From positions 165,740,339 through 165,804,338 of the forward strand of contig NC_039366.1 in NCBI RefSeq assembly GCF_003573695.1: a stretch of DNA of 64,000 nucleotides, in the 5' to 3' direction. Made by a program: the position numbers and the translations under genes. Below are positions 22,025 to 32,552 of the stretch, one piece after another. The DNA is from Papaver somniferum (Eukaryota; Streptophyta; Magnoliopsida; Ranunculales; Papaveraceae). Position 1 is the first letter of the stretch. Every line of letters starts with the position of its first letter. A model generated the notes under the pieces. The model was not told the DNA's origin. It did not search any database and saw nothing but the letters and a program-made list of their open reading frames with translations.

Positions 22025-25000
22025 TGAAAAAGCGTGGGTCTAACAAAATTACCCAATATTTCGCTTAGCAATCAGTATGGACTAACTCCGAAACACTTTC
22101 AAGAGAATCAACTAGACAGTCAGACTCAATCTAGGTAAAATAATCTCAAGGAGTTAATATCTCTCTCTTGTTTTGATTTACTCAAGCTAATGGAAATCAG
22201 CGAGTCCTAATCAAACACATGGAATAATTTGGACGGTACCAAAGACCCATGTCCAAGGATCAATTGATGAATTTTCAATGATGTTGTAGTAAGATGATTC
22301 GTTCACTCAGACTTGTCGAGAATTTGTTTTAAAACTTCATAACAAAAATAAGGAAAATATAAACAAATATCGTGACGGGATGAAGAGATGACTGGGACTC
22401 GGGATTCCACCAATTCTCACATTCATGCGGTTCAACTATTAATTCCGGACAATTAAAGCTCATAAAATAACAAACATCGACTCTAAATCTTTGCCAAGGT
22501 AGATTTTATAAAGAATTATATGTAAATCAAAAGCACGACGCATCAAAAGTACCTAAGACTAAGCATGCAACATCAAACGAAATCACAAATAATCAAGAAA
22601 AATCATAAATCAATTATAATAGTGCAAATAGTCATAAAGGAATTAAATAGAATTACCACATGGGTGAAAAATAGCTTCCTCCGTCGTCCCAGTGATGGGT
22701 TCTAGCTTCACATGGTGAAAACACACTCAAAGGAATTTTTCATTGCTCAAAAGGGTGTTCACAATGATGAAATGGGAGAAAAATAATGAAACTGGGTCTG
22801 TAACACTTATAATTGTTACAAATAACTGTTACAGTGAACGATAGAAACAAACTGTCACAGTCATTGTAGTGAAACGACTGTCTTTAAGGGTCTTATGTTC
22901 TTCGTTCTCTCCTTCAATGGCAGCAGCAGAGACAAGCTCTGCAACTCTGATTTCTCACATATATTTTGTCCCCTAACTCTCCATAGCATGTGAACAATTT
23001 TCCCTCCAAACTGGAAATTCAAATGAAGGGGACGACCTCCCCCTAACAGAGATGGGGTGCGAATAGCAGTTGGTCCCCCTTGGGTGTAAATAGTAGTTAA
23101 GGTGCCCTTTAGTAATTGAGGGGCCCCTTAACCAAAGTGAGAGTCCGCATAGCAAATGTCCTCCGGGGGTGCTACGCATAATTTTTCGAGCCGATTTTTC
23201 CAAAAATGTTTATTTCCCAAGAATACCTACAAACACGCAAAACACCATAATAAGTACAAATTTGAGTACCAACATAAAGAAAATTGAGGACAAATGAGAC
23301 ACAAAAATGTGTCTATCATCAATCAATATCAATCAACAACCAAAGGTCGGATTTCCAATTGATCGATTCCAGCGCACAACCTGTATTATTTCAATTATAA
23401 TAAATATAATACGGAAATAGAAATAACACAGACACAAGAAGTTTTGTTAACGAGGAAACAGCAAATGCAAAAAAAAACCGGGACCTAGTCCAGATTGAAT
23501 ACACACTATATTAAGCCGCTACAGACACTAGCCTACTCCAAGCTAACTTTGGACTGGACTATAGTTGAGCCCCAATCAGTATCCCACTCATCCAATGTAC
23601 AGTTGTACTCCCTTTCCCTCTGATCCCAGCAGGATACTTCACACTTGATTCCCTTAGCTGATCTCACCCACAACTAAGAGTTGCTACGACCCAAAATCGC
23701 AGGCTTTAACAATAAACAAATCTGTCTCACACAGACAAGTCTATCAAAGGATAAATCTGTCTCCCATAGAAAAACCCTAAAAGATTTTGTTCCGTCTTCT
23801 GATAATAATAAAGGTGAACAGGAACCAATTGATAATCCGGTCTTATATTCCCGAAGAACATCCTAGATTAATCAATCACCTCACAACAATCTTAATCGTA
23901 TGGTAGCGAAACAAGATGTCGCGGAATCACAAACAATGAGACGAAAATGTTTGTGATTACTTTTATATCTTAGCTATCGTAGAAATCAAACAATCTCAAT
24001 CCAATCAATATGACTGTACTATTACGATAGAAGATGCAAGATCAGATCACACAATTATGATAAAAAGTAGTATCGGTCTGGCTTCACAATCCCAACGAAG
24101 TATTTAAGTCGTTAACCTGGTTTTAGAAGAAGAAAACCAAAGGTTAAAGGAGAACCGACTCTAGCACGCAAACTAGTATCACACGTAAGGTGTGGGGATT
24201 AGTTTTGCAGAGTTGCTAGATGTCCCCTTATATAGTCTTTCAAATCAGGGTTTTTCCTTAGTTACAAAGCAATCAATATCCACCGTCAGATGAAGACCTG
24301 ATTTAGATTCAAGCTAATATTTCTCAACCGTTAGATCGAAAACTTAGCTTGTTATACACAATTGATTGTACGCTTCTAGGTTTGTTATCCGCACCCAAAC
24401 GTGTACATTGTTGGTTCAACAATAGTCTAACCAAAAGGTTAACCATATGAGCATTTCATACCAACCATGTTCTTCTTCACCATAACTAGTTCAAATGACT
24501 CAAATGAACTAGTTAAGAGAGTTGTTCAATTGCAATTAAATCTTATGTAACTACACAAGACACAATTGAAGCAAAGATGATTTGATTCACAATAATCGGT
24601 TCATGAACTTTAATAGCCACGGTTTGCACAAGCATTCCTTAGTCTTTTAAGATTAAGTTCAGAAATAATCTTTAGATATATAACCTTCTCAAGTTCGCAG
24701 ACTATGTTCGCAGACTTAAGGCACCGTACAGAGTTTACAAACTCCAGCAAAACTTCTCGGGATGAGAACTTTGCCTATTCGCGGACTGGGTTCGCGGACT
24801 TGGCTCACGCAAGTAGTTTGTCATCTCCAGCATAAATTCTCGGGTTTTAGAACTTCGACAGTTCCCGGACTTGGCACTTGCCATTCTTCCAGTTCTCTTG
24901 ATTAACAAAGTTCGAGAACTTCGGTTCAAGGAATCCATTGGTTATGTAATCTAAATCTCATTCCAATCATTGAAACATTCTTAGAGGACGTTATACAGTT

Positions 25001-25473
25001 GTTACACCATTTCTCGTCAAAGCAATTTCCAAATGATTGAAATATTCATGACATTCGTCACTAGGTAAAGATAAACTTGGTCGAAGCGAAAAGCTTACCA
25101 ACACATATTTCGAGATATAGATAGGCGAGGTATACTCGGCTCGAAATACCAAATGTGTATAATCTAGTCTATACATACAGCATACGACTTTTGTCTCAAA
25201 GAGTATGAGATAGAATAAATAGACTTTTGAGAGAAAGATAAGTTCAAGTCTCCACATACCTTTTTGTTGAGAAGTTCCACCGGTTCCTTGAGTAGTCCTT
25301 CTACTTGTATGATGAATTTCCATGAAGTCCTTGAGCTCAACTACACTTACTATTCTAGTTCGAGACTTAGGTATAATGGACTAGTAATCAAGACTTATAG
25401 TTTTGATCACTGACATTGACAAACATGCTTGAGATAGAAACGCATGCGAGTTTGACCGAGCAGTACTCTAACA
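22025..25473 (-). repeat. 3' LTR of element II with nested solo LTR
   Basis: The ends are TGAAAAAGCG (left) and CTCTAACA (right, 25473). About 2390 bp of LTR remain when the insert 22265-23318 is removed, close to the 2402 bp of the 5' LTR, which has no such insert. The solo LTR therefore arrived after element II. Confidence 0.9.
22265..23318 (+). mobile_element. Probable solo LTR, copy 2, internally deleted (1054 bp)
   Basis: It has the same ends and insertion point as 4833-6438, with perfect TCAAT duplications at 22260-22264 and 23319-23323. About 550 bp including the TATA-like stretch have been lost between CCATAG repeats near 22975. Confidence 0.65.
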
Positions 25474-25981
25474 ATCTTCCCCTTTGTCAATTTTAGTGAC
25501 AAAACTATCAATACATATGGAATACAAAAAAGATAATGAAACTTTAATAGCTCCTATTCCACATGTCTAATCTTCAACATTCCTCGAAAACGTCATTAAT
25601 TCCAAGTACTCCAATGATCCCAAAGGTTTTAAGTTTAGCATCACCGTTGTTGAAGATCCGTAGCTATAACAATTAGAAAGCATCAGTCTCGATCATTGTT
25701 ATACAGTGTTATATTATTATTACACAATGTCAAAGTTCACTTGTATCACAACTTCAACAATAATAGTATGGTGATATCACTCCCCCTTAGTCAATACTCC
25801 ATCTCGATTATGGAAACCACTCTCCCTTACACAATGATCCGAAAACCATATGTATTTGTAGTGTGAACTACATATTAATTCTCCCCCTTTTTGTCAATAA
25901 AATTAACAAAGGTACAAGAACGTGATCATAATGAAATTTTCGTAAGAGACATTTCATGATTGAGAGAAAGAAACACACATC
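25474..25981 (-). other. 3' untranslated piece of element II (polypurine end)
   Basis: It carries the terminal polypurine complement at 25474-25486 and further CCCCCT tracts near 25780 and 25880. It is interrupted at ACATC (25977-25981) by element III and resumes at 34993. Confidence 0.8.
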
Positions 25982-28416
25982 TGAAAAAGCGGGGGTCTTA
26001 CAACACCACCCAATATTTCGCTTAGAAATCTGTATGGACTAACTCCGAAATACTTTGCTAGAGAATCAACTAGACATTCAGACTCAATCTAGATAAAAAT
26101 ATCTCAAGGAGTTAATATCTCACTCTTGATTTGATTTCTACTCAAGCTAAAATCAATAGTGAGTCTTTATCAAATACAAGGAATAACTTGGACGGTACCA
26201 AAGACCAATGTCCATGGATAATTCAGTATCAATCAACAACCAAAGGTTGGATTTCCAATTAATGATCACGAACGCACAACCTGTATTATTTTTATTATAT
26301 AAAATATAATGCAGAAAAGAAATAACACAGACACCAGAAGTTTTGTTAACGAGGAAATCGCAAATGCAGAAAAACCCCGGGACCTAGTCCAGATTGAATA
26401 AACACTGTATTAAGCCGTTGCAGACACTAGCCTACTGCAAACTGACTTCAGACTGATCTATAGTTGAACCCCTACCAATCTCCCACTGATACAAGGTACA
26501 GTTGTAGTCCTACGCCTCTGATCCCAGCAGGACACTGCGTACTTGATTCCCTTATCTGCTCTCACCCACAACTAAGAGTTGCTTCAACCCAAAATCACAG
26601 ACTTAATAATAAACGAATCTGTCTCACACAAAAAAGTCTATCAAAAGGATAAATCTGTATCCCACAGATAAACCCTAGGTTTTGTTCCATCTTTATATAT
26701 AAAATCAAGGTAACATGAACCAATTGCTAATCCGGACTTATATTCCCGAAGAACAACCTAGATTAATCAATCACCTCTCTACAATCCTTCCTGACTACAC
26801 AAGAGGATTGTCGAGGAATCAAAAACAGTGAGACAAAGATGTTTGTGACTTCTTTATCTTGCCTATCGGAGAACTCTCACGATCTCAAGCCAATCAATTG
26901 ATTGTACTCGTACGATAGAAGATGTAAGATCAGATCACACAACTATGATAAAAGTAGTATCAGACTGACTTCACAATCCCAATGAATTCTTTAAGTCATT
27001 AACTCGAGTTTAGAGAAGAAACTCAAGAGTTAATGGAGATCGACTCTAGCGAACGCAATAGTAGCACACAGACGCGTGGGGATTAAGTTTTTCTCTAGCT
27101 ATATGTCTCCTATATATAGCCTTTCAAATCAGGGTTTTGCCTTAGGTACAAAGCAAAATTTATCCACCGTTAGATGAAAACCTGATTTAGATTCAAGCCA
27201 ATATCTCTCAACCGTTAGATCGAAAGACATAGCTTGTTACACACACTTTGGTACACGTTTACTGGGTTTGAGAAAACCATGCCCAAACGAGTACATGTAT
27301 GTTGGTCCAACATGGTAACCCAAAAGGTCAACCATATGAGCATCTCATATTAATCATGTTCTTCTTCACCATAACTAGTTCAATTGACTCAAATGAACTA
27401 GTTAAGAGTTGTTCAATTGCTATGAGATCTTACGTAACTACAAAAGACACAATTGAAATAAAGATGATTCGATTCGATTTGAATCGGCTCATGAACATTA
27501 TAGCCACGGTTTGCATAAAGCATTCCTTAATAGTTAATGTTTCATGTTCAGAGCACATCTTTAGATCATAACCTCTTAAGTTGACAAACAAGTTCGCGGA
27601 CTTAAGTTAATCGGTTGAGTTTTCCAAACTCACCAGAAATTCTCGGGTCGAGAACTTCCGCCAGTTCGCGGACTGGGTTCGCAGACTGAGTTCGCGGACT
27701 TAGCACACAAACGAGTTTTGGAAATCCCAGCAGAAATTCTCGGTCGAGAACTTCCGTTAGTTCGCGGACTGAGTCTGCGGACTGGGTTTGCGGACTTGGC
27801 AAGCCAATTCCACAATCCTACCGATTTCTCTTGATCAACAAAGTTCGAAAACTTCGGTTCAAGGAATACATGGTTATATAATCTAAACTCTTATTTCAAT
27901 CATTGAAACATTCTCAGAGGGCGATATTCAGTCGTGAAGAACAACAGACCTTTCTCGTCAGAGCAATTTCCAAAGTGATTGAAACTTTCATGACATTCGT
28001 CACTAGGTGAAGATAAACCTGATCAAAGCGAAACGCTTTACCAACACATGATTTCGAGTGAAATATAAGCAATGAATACTCAGCTCGAAATATCAAGTGT
28101 ATATGATCTAGTCTATATAGCATACGACTTTTGTCTCATAAGAAGTAGGAGAAGAATAGATAGGCTTTCGAGTGATAGATAAGTTCATGTATTCACATAC
28201 CTTTTTTTTGATGAAGTTCCAAGGTTCCTTGGTGTAGATCTTCGTCATTGTCGTTGAATCACCATGAAGTCCTTGAGCTCAACTACACTTTTCCTATCCT
28301 AGTCCGAGACTTAGCTAATAGGCTAGAAATCAAGACTTTATAATTTTGATCACTAACATTGACAAATATGCTTGATATAGCAACGCATGCGAGGTTGACC
28401 GAGCTATGCTCTAACA
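25982..28416 (-). repeat. 3' LTR of element III (2435 bp)
   Basis: The termini are CTTTTTCA and TGTTAGAGCA on the minus strand. The TATA-like TATATATAG is near 27112-27120, GTTCGCGGACT units are at 27592-27795, and the palindrome is at 27373-27403. The polypurine tract complement follows at 28417. Confidence 0.9.
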
Positions 28417-30268
28417 ATCTCCCCCTTTGTCAATTTTAGTGACAAAACTATTAACACATATAGAATACAAAAAAGATAAACTTTAGTGGCTCCTATTTCA
28501 TAGTCCAATCTTCAACGTTCCTTGAAATATTCGTCCTTCCAAGTACTCCAATGATCCCAAAGGTTGTAAGTTTAGTATCACCATTGTTGAAGATCCGTAG
28601 TTATAACAATGAGAGAAATTGAGATTCTCGATCATTATTATACAGTGTCATAGTATTATTATGAACATCAAAGTTCAATTGCATCACGACTTTAACAATA
28701 ATACTATGGTGATATGTGTCACTCCCCCTTAGTCAATACTCCATCTCGATCATGGAAACCACTCCACCTTACATAATGATCCGAAAACCATATGTATTTG
28801 TAGTGTGACCTACAATATTTCTCCCCCTTTTTTTCAATAAAATTGGCAAAGGTACAAGAACGGGTTCATAATGAAATTTCCACAAGAGACATTTCATGAC
28901 CAAAAGAAAGACAACATATCATCTTAATTTAGATGCAATCTTATAGCCGAAGCTAACAACACTCATCAAGGAGTTTTAAGACGCAAGATAACCCCTATAA
29001 AATTCCACAGCCGCACTCCCCGCAAGATTTACCATTAAGCACAAGTTCAAATGAACTCTCCCCCATTTGATGTCATTCCCAAAGGAACAACAAGAGCGAC
29101 CTTAATTTCGAAAGAAAAGAAGGATTTTTATTTGGACACCAAAAACCATGTGAATGATTTTTTATATCCAAAACTCAACCAAAATACTCACAAGTAAACC
29201 CATGAATATTCTAATTGGAAGACGCAATTAAATCAAAACCACAAAAGTGATCAATATAATTGAAAGTGCTCAACATAAGTAAACTCACGGAGCAACAGGT
29301 TACGACTAAGTTAATCATATGGAGGTGACTAACTTAACCGTTCAAGTACTCAACATAAGGAAAACCTTACGGAATACGTTACTACATTAACCAACAGAAC
29401 ATGATAGTGTGGCCGTTCATATAATCAACACAAGATCTTGTGGAATATATGAAAACTCAACTAGATTAATTACAAGAGAGATTATAATTAATCTAATCGA
29501 AAAGCAAACAACCAAACTAATTACCGAAGTAATCAATTTAATTATTTTGGGCTCAACATAAGAGATTATGGAACCCTGACTAAGATTATCATGGAACATG
29601 ACCATCTTAACCGCACATGTACTCGACATAAGAAAGAAACTTATGGAGTACAAACTAAATAACCAAGGATGATTAATTTAGTTCATAATGCTCAACATAT
29701 AGCATCTTACGGAACAACCAACAAAGCCAAGGTTAATCGGCTTAGTTGTAAGGTGATCAGCATAAGACACACAATGGAGCCTTCACGGTAAAACATAGCA
29801 AGATGGATCAATGAAGATCAATACCGTGGTTAACATACAAGGATCTATTCTATTTTTGCTTCATTATATGCATAAAAACATAATGGACTTTATCCTTGTC
29901 ACACAAATGATTTAATTCTATTTTACATTAATTACATGATTGCATAGGAATAACTTTTGTATATGTCAAAAGTCCATTCGTCCTTTCATCAATACGAATA
30001 CCGATTCATGAACGACTTTACTTTTGACCGCAATATGGGACCTTCAAGTTCACGGACGCAAACAATACATATCCCATAAAAATATTGTAGTATAACAAAC
30101 CAAGAAAATACTGCAATAATCATCATCCTCCAAATATTTTTAGAATTTAAAACAATAAACCTAAAAAATAAACATAAGAAGATGAAAACAAAAATATCTA
30201 TGTGTAGTCACAATCATCGCTATTCAAAGCATTAGTTATTCTTCCAACAAATCCAAAAATAAGACATC
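28417..30268 (-). other. 3' untranslated module of element III
   Basis: Polypurine complements lie near 28417, 28722, 28820 and 29058. TTATGTTGAGCA-type units (as CTCAACATAAG in plus reading) are spread over about 29270-29770. No supported ORF; the 78-aa frame at 29417-29653 lies within the repeats. Confidence 0.75.
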
Positions 30269-30634
30269 CTAGGCGACAATGCCTTTGAGAAATTCAGCAT
30301 CATTCCCAAACTCCTTGTTGTCAACAACCATTGGAACATACGGTTCACGAAGATAGGAGTTTATATCAACGAACTGTCTTGGCTGACTATGTCGTACCAG
30401 GGCTCTCTGAATTTCTAAGGACTTTGACACAAAAGCCTTTATTTCACGAATCTCCTTTCTTACTTCCTTCAACTCATCAAAAACATCAGAAAACTTCTGA
30501 GAGTAAGAAGACACTGCCTTTGGCTTTCTTGTATTCCTCCTTTTTCTTTTTCTGGACGGAGTTACAAGAGATTTTTATTTTTCCTTGATTGATGGCTTAA
30601 CGATCATGTTGACATCACTTATCTCCATAGACAT
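30269..30634 (-). pseudogene. ORF2 of element III (121 codons, one in-frame stop)
   Basis: The ATG at 30634 and the terminal stop at 30269 match the length of the intact copy at 1640-2005. TAA at 30575-30577 replaces a Glu codon 20 codons from the start, leaving an 81-codon open tail. The basic patch (KRKRRNTRKPK) and the heptad-like region (ELKEVRKEIREIK) are conserved, and differences from 1640-2005 are scattered. The spacer 30635-30932 has no ORF. The function is unknown. Confidence 0.6.
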
Positions 30635-30932
30635 GCTTTGAGAACAGTTATAACCAACTGATTTTTGTGGATGGAATTCACAATCTCATCAGGTCTACAG
30701 ATAAAAAGGATATCAAGAAGGAAAAAGGAATGTAGGGTTCGAAACCTATAAACATGTTCGTGGTCGTCCAACTCTAAAACCTATAAAGAGTAGAATTGTC
30801 GATAATAACCCTTTCTTTTGTTTGGTAGACAAAAACAACAACCCTAAAGAAAAACTTTTCTACAAGCTTGCACGTTTGCGATCTTGTCTCTTTCGATCAG
30901 GCACATGAGACAAGATTTTCACAACAACACAA

Positions 30933-32486
30933 TTAATTTGTGCTGTGGTGAACAACAATTTGTCCACCACTTTCCTCAAGAGAGGAATCTTCAGGCTTCT
31001 GTCTATCAAAACGATTTGACCATACTTTCTTTTCAAATGGTCTAATTATGTCCCTGGAAACCAACTTCTTTGATGAAGATAAGATCCTACATACCTTAGC
31101 GGTCTTCTGAGCAAGTTCCAACTTTCTTGCTAATCGATCTGTTCTTCGTTGAAGTTTGTTAGCGTGCCTCATTTGATGCTTGTACTTGTAACATCTTGAT
31201 AGTTCGTGACCCTTCATCGAACAAAACGAGCACGTCAATCTTGGATAATATTTAGGTATCTGTGGTGCGACATCAGCTAAACACATAGTAGATCCTGAAA
31301 CATCACGATCAGAGTTTCCATAGGATAAATCTTCCAGCTTGATTGGGTTTCCTTCTTCCCTGAACCCATTGAGGTTGATATATGTATTTCTACAAGTATC
31401 AAAATCGATGTTTTCACCAAGAAGCCCTACACTTGATTTCCTATCTTCATTGGAATCATAGGTTTCAGATATTTCATCAAGTGTTACAGCTAGACCTTTG
31501 TTCCCAGTGTATTTTCTGCGATTAGGGCATTCGTTTGCAAAATGTCCAAACCCCTTACACTTAAAGCACTGAGGCATGTCCTCGTCATCAGCCTCGTCAG
31601 CATCCCTGTTTTTAGGAGGTACGCGACCGTGAGGTTTGTCTGATGACCTAGGTTTGTCTCTTGAAAACCGTTTACTTCTCTTCAACAGAAGATCCCTAAA
31701 TTGTCTTGTGATCAAGAAGACCGACTTGTCAAGGTCTTCATCTGAAAAATCATTCTCAGACTGGTCATCCTCCGAGACATGAACACTTTTACCTTTGAAA
31801 AGTAATTTAGTGCTCTTCTGTGCTTTAAAGGCAACATCCTTACCGACTTTGGATGTATTCTCATGATCAAAGATCTTTAGCTTACCAACCAAGGTGTTTC
31901 TGGAGAGATTATTAAGGTTATTCCCCTCAACGATGACATGCTTCTTAGACTCGTATCTGGATGGCAGCGATCTGAGAATTTTCATCACAATGTCCTTTTC
32001 ATGAATAGTCTTACCCAATGCAAAAGATGCATTAACAATTTCAGACACTTTGTGATTAAACTCATCAAATGTTTCTTCATCTTCCATACAAAGGTTCTCC
32101 CAATCGGAATTAAGGTTTTGAAGCCTAGCATCCTTTTCACTGGAGTTTCCTTCAAATACGGTTTCTAAGATATCCCAAGCGTCTTTAGACCTAGTGTAAT
32201 TAGACACATGGTGTTGAAGACTTGGGGAAATGGCATGTATGATAGCATTCAGCCCTTCAGAATTCTTCTTTGCAGCAAGAATCTCGGCAGTATTATGTTC
32301 ACCAATATTCTTGGGAACAGTTCCGTTTCCGGCTGCAACAACGGGCGCATCATAGCCATTGACTACATATACCCACGATTGAAAATCACGCGATTGAAGA
32401 AAAGCTTGTATAGCAATTTTCCACCATAAGTAATTTGATCCATCGAAGACTGGTGGTACGTTAATAGAGAAAACACCTCTTTCCAT
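30933..32486 (-). CDS. gag: Gag polyprotein of element III, intact (517 aa)
   Basis: This is the structural protein of the cytoplasmic retrotransposon particle. Residues 1-45 match the DUF4219-type start of Copia gags (FDGSNYLWWK), and residues about 75-235 the UBN2-like region (DAWDILE, LRSLPSRYE). Next is an acidic stretch (about 237-255) and a basic stretch. Knuckle 1 is at residues 307-320 and knuckle 2 at 419-432, both C-x2-C-x4-H-x4-C. A basic His/Arg/Lys tail follows. The ATG lies 50 bp downstream of the primer site, after GACTCT, and is the first in the leader frame. A single uninterrupted frame in a nest of decayed copies suggests a fairly recent insertion. No protease follows. The SIRE-like placement rests on the second knuckle and polypurine layout. 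Confidence 0.9.
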   Translation of the reverse strand: MERGVFSINVPPVFDGSNYLWWKIAIQAFLQSRDFQSWVYVVNGYDAPVVAAGNGTVPKNIGEHNTAEILAAKKNSEGLNAIIHAISPSLQHHVSNYTRSKDAWDILETVFEGNSSEKDARLQNLNSDWENLCMEDEETFDEFNHKVSEIVNASFALGKTIHEKDIVMKILRSLPSRYESKKHVIVEGNNLNNLSRNTLVGKLKIFDHENTSKVGKDVAFKAQKSTKLLFKGKSVHVSEDDQSENDFSDEDLDKSVFLITRQFRDLLLKRSKRFSRDKPRSSDKPHGRVPPKNRDADEADDEDMPQCFKCKGFGHFANECPNRRKYTGNKGLAVTLDEISETYDSNEDRKSSVGLLGENIDFDTCRNTYINLNGFREEGNPIKLEDLSYGNSDRDVSGSTMCLADVAPQIPKYYPRLTCSFCSMKGHELSRCYKYKHQMRHANKLQRRTDRLARKLELAQKTAKVCRILSSSKKLVSRDIIRPFEKKVWSNRFDRQKPEDSSLEESGGQIVVHHSTN

Positions 32487-32535
32487 AGAGTCAGATCGCT
32501 ACAAACACAGACTGATGAGGTCTTTAACGTGTTTG

Positions 32536-32550
32536 CCTGCTCTGATACCA
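32536..32550 (-). promoter_or_regulatory. Primer-binding site of element III
   Basis: The minus strand reads TGGTATCAGAGCAGG two bases after the LTR end CTTTTTCA. This is the standard initiator-methionine tRNA primer site of plant Copia elements. Confidence 0.9.
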
Positions 32551-32552
32551 AT

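Larger units (their letters stand above)
19179..28046 (+). repeat. Duplicated block, copy 2 (original position)
   Basis: This is the partner of 1469-11120. Here the sequence is continuous with intact structures on both sides: gag of A on the left, and the rest of LTR III, II and A on the right, with matching target duplications. It is therefore the parental arrangement. Losses relative to copy 1 are in ORF2 (join near 19455) and in the solo LTR (join near 22975, at CCATAG). Confidence 0.8.

Noticed and set aside
24991..25323. 110-codon LTR frames repeated in several LTRs (8112-8444, 24991-25323, 39707-40039)
   Set aside because: They recur because the LTR recurs. They lie in U3 upstream of the TATA box and have no start context or domain.
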